Positions 47,116-55,932 of a DNA stretch of 64,000 bases are shown piece after piece; position 1 is the stretch's first letter; every line of letters starts with the position of its first letter. The stretch is taken from positions 496,001-560,000 of the forward strand of contig NZ_CP115842.1 in assembly GCF_013318015.2 (NCBI RefSeq), in the 5' to 3' direction. The position numbers and the translations under genes are program-made. The notes beneath the pieces were generated by a model, which saw nothing but the letters and a program-made list of their open reading frames with translations, was not told the DNA's origin and searched no databases. Source of the stretch: Agrobacterium tumefaciens (lineage in GTDB: Bacteria > Pseudomonadota > Alphaproteobacteria > Rhizobiales > Rhizobiaceae).

Positions 47116-49598
47116 CGGTGTCGCCCCATCATACGCAGCATCGCGAAGGTGGCAAAGCCCAGGAGCGACACGAACCCGATGAATGCCAGCGAATAGGAAA
47201 GAACATTGGAAGACAGCCAATTAGCAGCGATCAGCCTCCAGTTCGAGAGGGAAAACGCCCGCGTGACATAGAAATACGGCTGCCCCACCTCGACCGTTTC
47301 GATCTTTTCTGCACCGGAATCGTAAGCTGCGACCCGCCCGGTGACGTCGCGCCAATGGTTTTCACGCACCATCGAAGACATGCCGTCACGAAGCTCCGCC
47401 GACGTCGGGGCGGTAGCCAGCGTCCAGACCCCTTCGCCGGAAGGGCTTAGACCCTGCACCAGCATGAAGGAGACATTGCCGGGCGGCGCATAGGGCTGCT
47501 CGGCCGCCGGCAGGAAACGCAGCGTATCGGAACTCAGATCGAAATTCCGCTTCATCCACTCCTCAAAGGAGGAAACCTGGCCTTGCCAGATGCCGCCGTC
47601 CACCCGCTCTCGCCAGTCATTAAAGAGGGTTTCGCTATTCTGCGCAGGCGGCTGAACGCCCGTTCCCATTTTCCAGGATATCTGGCTGGAAGGGACAAGA
47701 TTGAACTGGCTGATCAGCGATTGCGGGAACTGCGAAATCGTCCCGACGAACAGGGCGTCACGGTCGCCGATCACCAGCGGAGAGGCCACGGTCTCGACTT
47801 TGATCGGATATCCCGCAGCGCTTGCCAGCCGGCTGACCAATGTCGCCGCCGCCGACATGGTGTCGTTATCGAAACGATCAAGCGACAGCGCGACGGGATT
47901 TGCGGCAAACCTGTAGGGCTGCCCGGCACCGGACATCGCGGCGAGATCCGGTTTGCGACCGATCTGCGCGTAATCGGGAATATGGATTTCCGATGTGTCG
48001 AACAGGGCAAAACGCGGGGTCGTGCTGGCCGGCGCTCCCGGCGCGCAGACCTGATCCTGCGCCGTCATCAACACGGCCTCGATGGTGATCTTGTTCGGGC
48101 CAGGCTTGAAGTGGCGCATCGTCACATTGATGGGCAGATGCCGGAAAATGCCGCCACCATTGTTGGAGATCGGCACGGTCGAGGCGATCTCGTCATTGAC
48201 GTAGATGTCTATATGGCTACCGGGCAGCACCTGCGAGGAATATGCGGCATCGAGCAGCATGGCCGCCTCGCCATAGGCCGACGCATAAAAGTCGGCGGGC
48301 ATGCCGACGTAGAATTCGTTGCGGAAACGCCGTCCACCAAATTCGCTGCTCTCAAGCCCAAGCTCGGAAAGCGCGATGCGACGGTCCGACATGACGAGCG
48401 GCACATCCGGCGCATGCCAGCTGCGAGTGGAAAAGGTCGTTCTCTGGGCACCGGGCGTGCGCGAGATCGAGGAAAACAGCGTCTCAATCGCCGCCTGTAC
48501 CGCCTGCGGGGTGGGACCGCTGACGAAGAGCGGCGAGAGGCCACCCGGCGCAGTGGTATCGAAGCCGGCAAAAGCACCCGCCGACGCCTCGGGCGGCACC
48601 GCGCCGGTGAAGCCGGCAATCTCGCGCGCGGTACCGACAAGAACCACCAGCGTTCCCGCCTTGCGTTCGGCGGAGGGTGCTGCCACGAAACGGATCGTCT
48701 GGTTCGGCATCTGGGTTCGGAGCGCCAGAGCCTGCGAAAGGCGCAGCAGCGAATCTGCAAATGCCGGATTGCCGAGCGCAGGTGCAACGATCTCGATCGA
48801 CGTTGCCGCCTTGGCGTCCGGACCGGTTGCCTGGATATCGTCGATATTGGTGAAGTTGCCCGCGACATCGGCGTTAAAGCCGATATAGGTATTTGCCGGA
48901 TTAACATCGGTCCACAGATCATAAGTGGACTGGATCGTGCAATCGGTTCTGTGGCGCTGCTGCACGCCAAGCGTCACGACATTCGCGCCCACCTGCAGGA
49001 CACCGGGTGGAATTTTCAAGGAAACATTGCCCTCACCGTCGGGCGCCTCAATGCGCGCCGTATCCAGCGGAACATTGTTGAGGCTGACTTGGAAATTCGA
49101 GTCTTCCGGCGCGACCACGATGGCGTTCTGATAACCAATATTCAGCGAAACGGCGGCATTCACCTGCTCGGGCGTCAGATAAATGCTCCACTGCCGCCGA
49201 TCCATTTCGCCGGAAAGGCTGAGCTTTTCGTACGGCAAGATATACCGGCGACGGCTATCCGCCGCGGGTGACGATGCCTGAACGGGTACGGGTCTCGCCT
49301 GACCCTGCGGCGGCATGGATACGGGTGGCGTCAGCGGCCGCAGCGGCGGTTGCGGCGCAGGTGCGGGCTGCATTACCACAGGAGGCTGGCCCACTGCAGG
49401 CTGGGTCGATTGCTGGGCTGGCTGCGGCTGGCGCGGTACAGCTGGGGGAAGTGTCGGCGACGGCACAGGTGCCGGGGCTGTCTGTGCGGGCTTCTCCGGC
49501 GACATGTCGAAGGGTGAGGACTGCGCCATCGCACCGGTTGCGACGACACCCAACATCAGTGCTGTCAGTGAACTCCTGATCGTTTTACCGCCGTTCAT
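47112..49598 (-). CDS. celB: CelB: cellulose synthase periplasmic subunit (BcsB)
   Basis: An 828-residue BcsB protein. The ATG at 49598 overlaps the celA stop (ATGA) and begins with a signal peptide (IRSSLTALMLGVVATGAMA). A Pro/Gln-rich linker spans about residues 30-110. Two carbohydrate-binding-like and ferredoxin-like modules follow (about 115-740), including AVSLNIGYQNAIVVAPEDSNFQVSLNNVPL and the repeated HIDIYVNDEIAST. The C-terminal membrane anchor is SYSLAFIGFVSLLGFATFAML. It forms the periplasmic half of the synthase with CelA and guides the glucan. A long frame continuing upstream to 49760 reads through celA and is rejected. Confidence 0.93.
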   Translation of the reverse strand: MNGGKTIRSSLTALMLGVVATGAMAQSSPFDMSPEKPAQTAPAPVPSPTLPPAVPRQPQPAQQSTQPAVGQPPVVMQPAPAPQPPLRPLTPPVSMPPQGQARPVPVQASSPAADSRRRYILPYEKLSLSGEMDRRQWSIYLTPEQVNAAVSLNIGYQNAIVVAPEDSNFQVSLNNVPLDTARIEAPDGEGNVSLKIPPGVLQVGANVVTLGVQQRHRTDCTIQSTYDLWTDVNPANTYIGFNADVAGNFTNIDDIQATGPDAKAATSIEIVAPALGNPAFADSLLRLSQALALRTQMPNQTIRFVAAPSAERKAGTLVVLVGTAREIAGFTGAVPPEASAGAFAGFDTTAPGGLSPLFVSGPTPQAVQAAIETLFSSISRTPGAQRTTFSTRSWHAPDVPLVMSDRRIALSELGLESSEFGGRRFRNEFYVGMPADFYASAYGEAAMLLDAAYSSQVLPGSHIDIYVNDEIASTVPISNNGGGIFRHLPINVTMRHFKPGPNKITIEAVLMTAQDQVCAPGAPASTTPRFALFDTSEIHIPDYAQIGRKPDLAAMSGAGQPYRFAANPVALSLDRFDNDTMSAAATLVSRLASAAGYPIKVETVASPLVIGDRDALFVGTISQFPQSLISQFNLVPSSQISWKMGTGVQPPAQNSETLFNDWRERVDGGIWQGQVSSFEEWMKRNFDLSSDTLRFLPAAEQPYAPPGNVSFMLVQGLSPSGEGVWTLATAPTSAELRDGMSSMVRENHWRDVTGRVAAYDSGAEKIETVEVGQPYFYVTRAFSLSNWRLIAANWLSSNVLSYSLAFIGFVSLLGFATFAMLRMMGRHR

Positions 49599-51784
49599 TT
49601 TACAACTCCGGCAGGTTTGACGGTTTTGGAGGCGGGCCGGAGCGCCTTGGCCAGATAGAACAGGCCGCGCTGCGTCTGGAACACCGATATCGCCAGAAAG
49701 ATCGCCGTGCCTCTGATGAGGCCGGGGTTCTTGCGGCGCACGCGCTGGAACTCGCTCCATTGCTCGGAATTGGCGAAGATCAGGTCGGCGATCAGGCGAT
49801 GATCGATGGCGCGCTGCGGCGAGAATGTGCAGCCTATGGAAATGAAACCGTCGTTCCGGACCGTGCGGACCACATTGATGGTCATGGTTTCCGGCACGCC
49901 CTCGCTGTGAGGCTTCACCCTAATGATCGCTGTCGTATTCTTTTCGATAGCGGTGGTGCTGTCGAAAAGATTGATCAGCAGGCCATGCACCGACACGTTG
50001 TCGATGGAGGCCGGCACCCATGCGTCGCTACCCTCAAGCTTGACCTCGCAGCGCCGCTTGACAGTGATGCGCCGCGACGCCGATTTTTCGCCGCGCTCGG
50101 AGACGACGCCAAGCGCACAGCCCGCGAAGATAAGGTTGAGCAGGTTCCAGCCGCCGACGACGAGTGTGACGTCCGCCTTGTATGGCTCGGCGTAGATGCG
50201 CCAAATGGCAAAGGCCATCGCAACCAGCAAAAGTGCGAAAATGACGAAGAACGGGCGGCTGATTTCCGAAAGCCGCGCCTCGGCGATGGATTCGTCCTTC
50301 GCCGTCACCTTGAAGGTCGGCTTGCCGGGATTGAAGATCACCGACACGACGGCTGGCAGAAGGTGGACCGTCTGCACATATTCGTAGAGTTCAGAAATCC
50401 ACGGCCAGCGGAAGCTGCCATAGAGATAGTTCTGCATCATCAGGTTCACGAGCATATACGCGGCCGTATAAGCCAAAAACTCGCCGCCGGAAGCCACGAA
50501 AATCTGAAGATCGAAGAACAGGTAGAACAACGGCGCAAACAGGAAGATCGTGCGCGGGAACGGGAAAAGCCAGAACAGCGTCGACGACATGTAGCAAAGA
50601 CGCTGCGTGAAGGAGAGACCACGGCGGAACAGAGGCTGGCGAAAGATCAGGATCTGCATCATGCCCTGCGCCCAGCGGCTGCGCTGGCCGATGAAGCTTG
50701 CGAAGGTGGCCGGTTGCAGCCCGGCGATCAGGGGCTTGTCGACATAGACGCTGTTCCAGCCGCGCGAATGCAGCGCGAGCGCCGTTTCGCAGTCCTCGGT
50801 GATGCTGACGCCGCTGAACCCTTCCGTATCCAGCAGTGCCTCGCGCCGCAGCACGGCGGCGGAACCACAAAAGAACGCGCCGTTCCACTTGTCGAGACCG
50901 CGCTGGATGATGCCGTAAAACATCTCGTTTTCGCTCGGCATCGTCTCGAAGGTGCGCAGATTGCGCTCGATCGGATCGGGATTGACGAAGAAGTGCGGCG
51001 TCTGCACCAGAAAGAGCCGGGGGTCTTCTTCGAAATAGCCCACCGTTTCCAGAAGGAAATCGCGCGCCGGCGCATGGTCGGCGTCAAACACCGTCACCAG
51101 TTCGCCGGTCGAGTGGGCGAGGCCGTTATTGAGATTTCCGGCCTTGGCGTGGACGTTGCGCTCGCGCGTCAGATAACGCACGTCGAGGTCCTCGCAAAGC
51201 TTCTTCAACTCCTCATGGCGGCGCTGTGCCGCCTGCGCCTCGACGATATTGCTGGCATTGCGCTTCTGCACCGAGCCGCCGTCGTCCAACAGCCAGACGG
51301 TGAACTTGTCGGCCGGGTAATCCATGTTCTTGGCCGCCGCCAGCGTATTGGCGAGAAGCTCCGCGTCCTCGTTGTAACTCGGCACGAAAACATCGACCGT
51401 CGGCCGGTAATCGGGCGAGCCAGGCCGGGTCTTTCGGGAAGGCAGCGGCATCGACACGATGACGAGGCTGAGACCCAGCATCACGACGCTGTACATTTCC
51501 GCGAGATAAAGCAGAAAGCCGGGAATGAAGTTTTCGAGCTGGTTGACGGGCGGCAGCGTGCTTGTGGTGCGCCAATAGACATAACGAAGCACGATGGCCG
51601 TGCCGAAACCAAGCGCCACGAGCCGCCAGGCTCCCTGCCCGTTGAAACTCTTTATTGTTGCGAGAAGGACAAGCGAGATCGCCGTGGCGACCAGGTGCGT
51701 CTGCAGGCTGACCGGCATCGTGACGATGGCCAGAACGCAAAGCGACACAAGAAACCAGACAACGATTGTGATGGCCTTGTTCAT
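49595..51784 (-). CDS. celA: CelA: cellulose synthase catalytic subunit (BcsA, UDP-forming)
   Basis: A 729-residue processive GT2 enzyme. After four N-terminal membrane segments, the catalytic D,D,D,Q/RxxRW set is seen: DDGGS at 167-171, DADH at 234-237, TED at 329-331 and QRSRW at 367-371, plus FFCGSAAVLRREAL. Four more membrane segments follow. The C-terminal PilZ domain (about 575-680) has RRITVKRR and DNVSVHG, a slightly loose form of the c-di-GMP signature. It polymerises UDP-glucose into beta-1,4-glucan and exports it with CelB. It is the first cel gene after bcsN, and every junction in celABCG is an ATGA overlap, implying fixed stoichiometry. Confidence 0.96.
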   Translation of the reverse strand: MNKAITIVVWFLVSLCVLAIVTMPVSLQTHLVATAISLVLLATIKSFNGQGAWRLVALGFGTAIVLRYVYWRTTSTLPPVNQLENFIPGFLLYLAEMYSVVMLGLSLVIVSMPLPSRKTRPGSPDYRPTVDVFVPSYNEDAELLANTLAAAKNMDYPADKFTVWLLDDGGSVQKRNASNIVEAQAAQRRHEELKKLCEDLDVRYLTRERNVHAKAGNLNNGLAHSTGELVTVFDADHAPARDFLLETVGYFEEDPRLFLVQTPHFFVNPDPIERNLRTFETMPSENEMFYGIIQRGLDKWNGAFFCGSAAVLRREALLDTEGFSGVSITEDCETALALHSRGWNSVYVDKPLIAGLQPATFASFIGQRSRWAQGMMQILIFRQPLFRRGLSFTQRLCYMSSTLFWLFPFPRTIFLFAPLFYLFFDLQIFVASGGEFLAYTAAYMLVNLMMQNYLYGSFRWPWISELYEYVQTVHLLPAVVSVIFNPGKPTFKVTAKDESIAEARLSEISRPFFVIFALLLVAMAFAIWRIYAEPYKADVTLVVGGWNLLNLIFAGCALGVVSERGEKSASRRITVKRRCEVKLEGSDAWVPASIDNVSVHGLLINLFDSTTAIEKNTTAIIRVKPHSEGVPETMTINVVRTVRNDGFISIGCTFSPQRAIDHRLIADLIFANSEQWSEFQRVRRKNPGLIRGTAIFLAISVFQTQRGLFYLAKALRPASKTVKPAGVVK

Positions 51785-51866
51785 CCCGAAACTTTCCGCT
51801 CTCTTCCCCGCCCGGAATTTTTACCGGGATCTTTTGCGATGCCCTCTTCTGCCGTTGCTCCAGCCA

Positions 51867-52865
51867 TCACCTGCATCCCGGAGGCGCTGTCGAACCGGAC
51901 AGACATGTGGGCGACGGAATGGCCACCTGCGGAACCTGCGTCGGCTGCTGGCTCTCCACCTGCACGCTGGCCGCGCGCCTGCCGACTACAGCAGCAGGCC
52001 TCGCGGGCTGGGCAGGCGCGCCAACGGATGCGGGTGAGGGAATACTGACTGCCGCCACCGGCGGTAGCGGCTGCGCCGTTGGCTGAACAGGCGTGACGGG
52101 TACGGCAGCACGGCGCACAGATTGCAATGGTATGCTCGCAGTCACTTCACTGCCGGGCCGCATCGGCACCTCATTGGTCTTCATGGGATAGACCGGATGG
52201 CCCGGTCGCCCAAGGTTCTGATCCACCGCCTGCGGCGTGCCATAGGGGTTCCAGCTTTGCGAGGCATAGGTGCCGGTGATCGTGTAATTATACATGACCG
52301 TCAGAAGCTGCTCGACGCTTGCCCCCGACTGGCAGAGGCGCAGTCGCACCTTGATACGCCCCAGGTTGCGGAAATCCTGCCGCATGCTTTCGGGTGAGCG
52401 GATGTCCTGCCAGCCATAAAGGCAGGTATCGCTGCCCCGGCCCTTGCCGGCCGCATAAGAAAAGGCGCCGTAACCGTTCTGCAGATAGTTCGCCGACATG
52501 ACGATATTCTCACCCGGAAACTCCGAGCGGATTTCCCGCGCGACGGAGGATGCCTTAAAGCCGGAGAAAGTCAAAGCATCGCGATCGGTGTCGCCGGCTT
52601 GCTGCGGACCGAAGAACTCGGCCTTGATGTAGTTCTGTCCGGGCGTAGCGGCTTCGGCGCGCAATACGACCTGCTGTGCCACGGCATTGGAGTAGGTGCG
52701 ATTGACCACGGTGACGATTTCCGGACCGCCGGGCGGTGGGAAAACCAGTGCTTCGGACGCAGACAACATCTTTGCGCCCCCGAACGACCTGACGCCCGAG
52801 GGAGTATTGCAGCCCGAAAGAACTGCAATAGAGAATAGCAATGAAGTAAAGGCAGAAAATTTCAC
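51867..52865 (-). CDS. bcsN: BcsN-family cellulose biosynthesis lipoprotein
   Basis: A 332-residue exported lipoprotein. I place the start at a GTG (52865), which opens on a lipoprotein signal, KFSAFTSLLFSIAVLSGC, with the lipobox cysteine at residue 19; upstream codons in the frame would mask it. The BcsN domain follows: VFPPPGGPEIVTVVNRTYSNAVAQQVVLRAEAATPGQNYI, and the cysteine-containing segments GSDTCLYGWQDI and VRLRLCQSG. The last 90 residues are Pro/Ala/Val-rich. BcsN is restricted to alphaproteobacterial cellulose operons; its role is unknown, possibly outer-membrane export since BcsC is absent here. It lies 82 bp upstream of celA. Confidence 0.85.
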   Translation of the reverse strand: MKFSAFTSLLFSIAVLSGCNTPSGVRSFGGAKMLSASEALVFPPPGGPEIVTVVNRTYSNAVAQQVVLRAEAATPGQNYIKAEFFGPQQAGDTDRDALTFSGFKASSVAREIRSEFPGENIVMSANYLQNGYGAFSYAAGKGRGSDTCLYGWQDIRSPESMRQDFRNLGRIKVRLRLCQSGASVEQLLTVMYNYTITGTYASQSWNPYGTPQAVDQNLGRPGHPVYPMKTNEVPMRPGSEVTASIPLQSVRRAAVPVTPVQPTAQPLPPVAAVSIPSPASVGAPAQPARPAAVVGRRAASVQVESQQPTQVPQVAIPSPTCLSGSTAPPGCR

Positions 52866-53202
52866 TGCCCCGTGCCCCTTTATTTCCCCAAGCCCTAACA
52901 GGTTAAAAGGAGACCGAATCACTAATGACCAGACCATTGTTACGAAATACTGGAGGCAGGCGAATAAGCAATATCAAATTTATATTGTAATTTCTGATGC
53001 TTTGTGGGCTCCGAATCGTTTCAGATCCCTTCTTTGCCGGACGAGACGACGGAACCAAATCGCGCTGGTGCGGGTTCGCTCGGCGTGAGATCGATATTTT
53101 TACGGTTGCAGCGCAATATGTCCCATGGTCTACTTGCGTCTATGATGACGTATTTTTATTGATCACTTTTTTCATTCAACTGTAAAAACAGAGAGTTGAC
53201 GC
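52866..53202. other. divergent intergenic region, bcsN / AGE-family gene
   Basis: No gene is supported here. The region is AT-rich around 52960-53000 and 53140-53180 and should hold the promoters of the cellulose operon (minus) and the epimerase gene (plus). Short frames that cross it are extensions of the flanking genes. Confidence 0.5.
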
Positions 53203-54387
53203 ATGACTGTGCAATTTCCGAGTATCGTTCAGGCGCTTGCCGAAGAGATCGGAACCTTACGGAAATGGCTTGAAGAGGACGCGCTGCCGCTGTGGTGGGA
53301 GGTGGGCTCCGCCCGTCCGGACGGCGGTTTTTACGAGCGCCTCGGCCAGGATGCGAAACCGGTTTTTTCTGATGACCGCCGCGCCCGCGTGCAGCCTCGT
53401 CAGGCTTATTGTTTCGCTGCCGCCGGCCAGAACGGCTGGCAGGGTCCGTGGAAGGATGCGTTGCTGCATGGGCTGAGCTGGTTCGAAGAGGTCTATCGCC
53501 TCGATAACGGCCTTTACGGCAACCTCGCCGACCAAACCGGCAAGCTGATCGATCCGTCCTTCGATCTCTACAATCAGGCTTTCGCGCTTTTCGCCGCAGC
53601 ACAGACGGCCGCAGCCCTTCCCGACCGCAAGGACGAGATGCGTGCCCGGGCGCTCGAGATCCTCGCCGTCCTCAATCGCGACTACAAACACCCCGTCGCC
53701 GGCTTTGAGGAAGCGAACCCGCCGCGCACGCCGCTCTGCTCCAATCCGCATATGCATCTTTTCGAGGCGATGCTTGCCTGGGAAGTGCAGGACCCCGAAG
53801 GTCCATGGACCGCGCTGGCCGACGAGATCGCCGGCCTTGCACTCACCCGCTTCATCGATGGCACCAATGGCGGGCTACGCGAATTCTTCGGCCATGACTG
53901 GATGCCGTTTGAAGGTGAGAAGGGCCGCATCATGGAGCCCGGTCACCAGTTCGAATGGGCCTGGCTTCTGGTGCGCTGGGGCAGCCTGCGCAACAATGGC
54001 GAGGCAATCGCCAAGGCCAAGCGCATGTTCGAGATCGGCGAAGCGCATGGCATCTGCCCACGCCGCAAGGTCGCGATCATGAGCTTGTACGATGATTTTT
54101 CGGTACATGACGGGCTGGCACGGCTCTGGCCGCAGACGGAATGGCTGAAGGCAGCCTTGCGCCTTGCCAGCGTGACCATTGGTGAAGAAAGACAGCGTTA
54201 TCTTGCCTCGGGCCTGAGGGCCATCGGCGCGCTGCAGCCTTTCCTCGACACACCGGTCAAAGGACTTTGGTTCGACAAATGGCCGGCCGACAAGCCGATG
54301 CTGGACGAACCGGCACCGGCCAGCACTTTCTACCACATCGTCTGCGCCATCTATGAGGCTGAGGCCGTACTCGCCTCCAGCCATTAG
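53203..54387 (+). CDS. AGE-family sugar isomerase/epimerase (mannose isomerase-like)
   Basis: A 394-residue (alpha/alpha)6-barrel protein of the N-acylglucosamine 2-epimerase family. Family elements are LPLWWEVGSARPDGGFYERLG, ARVQPRQAYCFAAAG, LIDPSFDLYNQAFALFA, the histidine site CSNPHMHLFEAMLAWE and the second histidine site EPGHQFEWAWLLVRWG. These resemble mannose or aldose-ketose isomerases more than GlcNAc epimerases, which usually carry a nucleotide-activated N-terminal region. No signal peptide is present, so it acts on cytoplasmic sugars. It sits between the cellulose operon and the uncharacterised polysaccharide operon and could supply mannose or fructose phosphates to either, but this is inference. 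Confidence 0.88.
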   Translation: MTVQFPSIVQALAEEIGTLRKWLEEDALPLWWEVGSARPDGGFYERLGQDAKPVFSDDRRARVQPRQAYCFAAAGQNGWQGPWKDALLHGLSWFEEVYRLDNGLYGNLADQTGKLIDPSFDLYNQAFALFAAAQTAAALPDRKDEMRARALEILAVLNRDYKHPVAGFEEANPPRTPLCSNPHMHLFEAMLAWEVQDPEGPWTALADEIAGLALTRFIDGTNGGLREFFGHDWMPFEGEKGRIMEPGHQFEWAWLLVRWGSLRNNGEAIAKAKRMFEIGEAHGICPRRKVAIMSLYDDFSVHDGLARLWPQTEWLKAALRLASVTIGEERQRYLASGLRAIGALQPFLDTPVKGLWFDKWPADKPMLDEPAPASTFYHIVCAIYEAEAVLASSH

Positions 54388-54435
54388 AGTCCGGGCGGGC
54401 GAGCGGGCCGGGCGTCCGCTCTACCCGCTCCAGCC

Positions 54436-55401
54436 TCAGTTAAGCCGCGCCGGGCGCACAACGCGCCAGTCGGGCTTGCCGAGATTGTGCGGCCATGGAT
54501 GCACGTCCTTGTCGTTGAAATAGACGACCTCTTCCAGCTTTGGAAAATCCGCCTGTTTCAGCGTCACGTCGTTCATCCATGGACGGACGTAGGAATCGCC
54601 ACCTTCATAACCCAGTTCAGCAACCCAGACCGGTTTATTGAAGGTTTCGACAAGCCCATAGCCCTTGCGCAGGAGATCGGTGAACTTCTGCGGCCCGCCA
54701 TATTCGATCTTGTCATAGTCCTCGAGACCGAAGACCGAGAGACCGACCAGGTCCGCGTAATTGTCACCAGGATAGTAAGCGCGCAGACCGTCAAGACCTT
54801 TGGGCGACCACATCACCTTGACGCCGGGGACCGCCTTGCGGGTCATGTCCACCATGCGTTTGTAGGCCGTGATATAGTCCTGCGGGTTCCAGCCCGACCA
54901 CGAGAAGCGGCCGGATGTGTCTTCCATTTCCTGTCCCCAACGCAGGATCAGCGGGCTCTTCATTGCGGACATGCGTGCGGCGATCGCCTGCATGTTCTTG
55001 TCGTAGTCGCCTCCCATCACCTTGCGGCGTAACTCGTCGGAGGTGAGCCGCCAGTTGACGTCCCATGACCAGGGTTCGACCGTGATCAGCACGTTACGCT
55101 TGCGCTCCAGAGCGTAAGCGTCTGCGAGCGCGAGGCTGTCGAGATCCACGTCCTCCCAGGGCAAGAACAGATGTTCCGTCGCCACCCCGGTCTGGCCGGT
55201 GAAATCGCCGTGCGGATCGTAGGCGCCGAAGCGTATACCATCCGCGTGCAATGTCGGACGTTTGTCGGCAAGCGTCTTCATGCCCGTGGAGCCCATGGGC
55301 GCGACCCCCTGGGCATCCAGTTTGAATATGGGGTACATGCTGGCTGAAGCAGCAACAGCAGCCCCGCTTGCAAAGAGCAGTCTTCTTCTTGTTATTTGCA
55401 T
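54436..55401 (-). CDS. Tat-exported clan-A glycoside hydrolase (GH26-like)
   Basis: A 321-residue exported enzyme. The N-terminus TRRRLLFASGAAVAASA is a twin-arginine signal, unusual for a glycanase. The catalytic pair expected of clan A is Glu158 in LILRWGQEME and Glu262 in KPVWVAELGYEG, and WSWDVNW and VMWSPKGLDGLRAYYPGDNYADLVGLSVFG match beta-mannanase/lichenase-type GH26 barrels. The start at 55401 has AGGAGGA upstream. It is the last gene of a five-gene minus-strand operon behind a membrane GT2, the usual place for a glycanase that trims or releases the product, analogous to CelC in the neighbouring cellulose operon. Its true linkage preference is unknown. Confidence 0.82.
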   Translation of the reverse strand: MQITRRRLLFASGAAVAASASMYPIFKLDAQGVAPMGSTGMKTLADKRPTLHADGIRFGAYDPHGDFTGQTGVATEHLFLPWEDVDLDSLALADAYALERKRNVLITVEPWSWDVNWRLTSDELRRKVMGGDYDKNMQAIAARMSAMKSPLILRWGQEMEDTSGRFSWSGWNPQDYITAYKRMVDMTRKAVPGVKVMWSPKGLDGLRAYYPGDNYADLVGLSVFGLEDYDKIEYGGPQKFTDLLRKGYGLVETFNKPVWVAELGYEGGDSYVRPWMNDVTLKQADFPKLEEVVYFNDKDVHPWPHNLGKPDWRVVRPARLN

Positions 55402-55413
55402 GACACTTTCCTC

Positions 55414-55917
55414 CTACCTCGTCGCAGTCATCGCCTTGCCGTAGGCGGCGATTTGCGGGGTGACGTCGTCCTTGCGGACAAGTTTCAGGAATTCATCTCC
55501 GGGTCGTGGCGGATTATGCCGGAAGACGTACCAGGGGCCGCCCTGCTTGCGCTGGTAAAGCACCTGACCGATGCGACCGTGGTCGAAACACGTGTCTGCC
55601 TTGCCGTTTCCGGCATCGGTTTTCCAGGTAGCGCGCATGCACAGCGTACCTTTGGCATCGACGGTCCAGCGGCCTTCACCGACGGCCTTCTTGCCTTTCT
55701 CTTCAGTCAGGGCGATGAACTTGCGGCCATCGGCGATGAAGCGTCCGCCACCAGTCTCCCATTTCCAGGTCTTGTCGTAATACATATCTACGACTTCGCT
55801 GGTCCGGAGCGGTTTCGGCGTCTTCGTGCCGCCCGCGGCGTGGACGGCACTTGGCGCGATCACCGCAAGGCAGAGTACGAAAGCGGAGAACCCGCATTTG
55901 CTTATTGTTGTTCTCAT
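55414..55917 (-). CDS. DUF995-family exported protein
   Basis: A 167-residue protein with a signal peptide (KCGFSAFVLCLAVIAPSAVHA). A compact domain follows: LRTSEVVDMYYDKTWKWETGGGRFIADGRKFIALT..., then GRWTVDAKGTLCMRATW with a cysteine, and KADTCFDHGRIGQVLYQRKQGGPWYVFRH, a second one. This is the DUF995 pattern common in rhizobia, of unknown function, with a small lipocalin-like beta-sheet likely. The ATG at 55917 follows GGAGGAGG; a GTG one codon earlier is possible. It lies between a GT2 and a secreted glycosidase, so a periplasmic role in glycan handling is a reasonable guess. Confidence 0.8.
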   Translation of the reverse strand: MRTTISKCGFSAFVLCLAVIAPSAVHAAGGTKTPKPLRTSEVVDMYYDKTWKWETGGGRFIADGRKFIALTEEKGKKAVGEGRWTVDAKGTLCMRATWKTDAGNGKADTCFDHGRIGQVLYQRKQGGPWYVFRHNPPRPGDEFLKLVRKDDVTPQIAAYGKAMTATR

Positions 55918-55932
55918 CACAGCCTCCTCCTT

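Noticed and set aside
47583..49271. 562-codon plus-strand frame inside celB
   Set aside because: Antisense shadow; Arg/His/Gly-rich and lacking motifs, while celB has a signal peptide, anchor and family match.
49760..52048. 762-codon plus-strand frame antisense to celA
   Set aside because: It covers a gene with all GT2 motifs and runs into bcsN; length reflects codon bias of the opposite strand.
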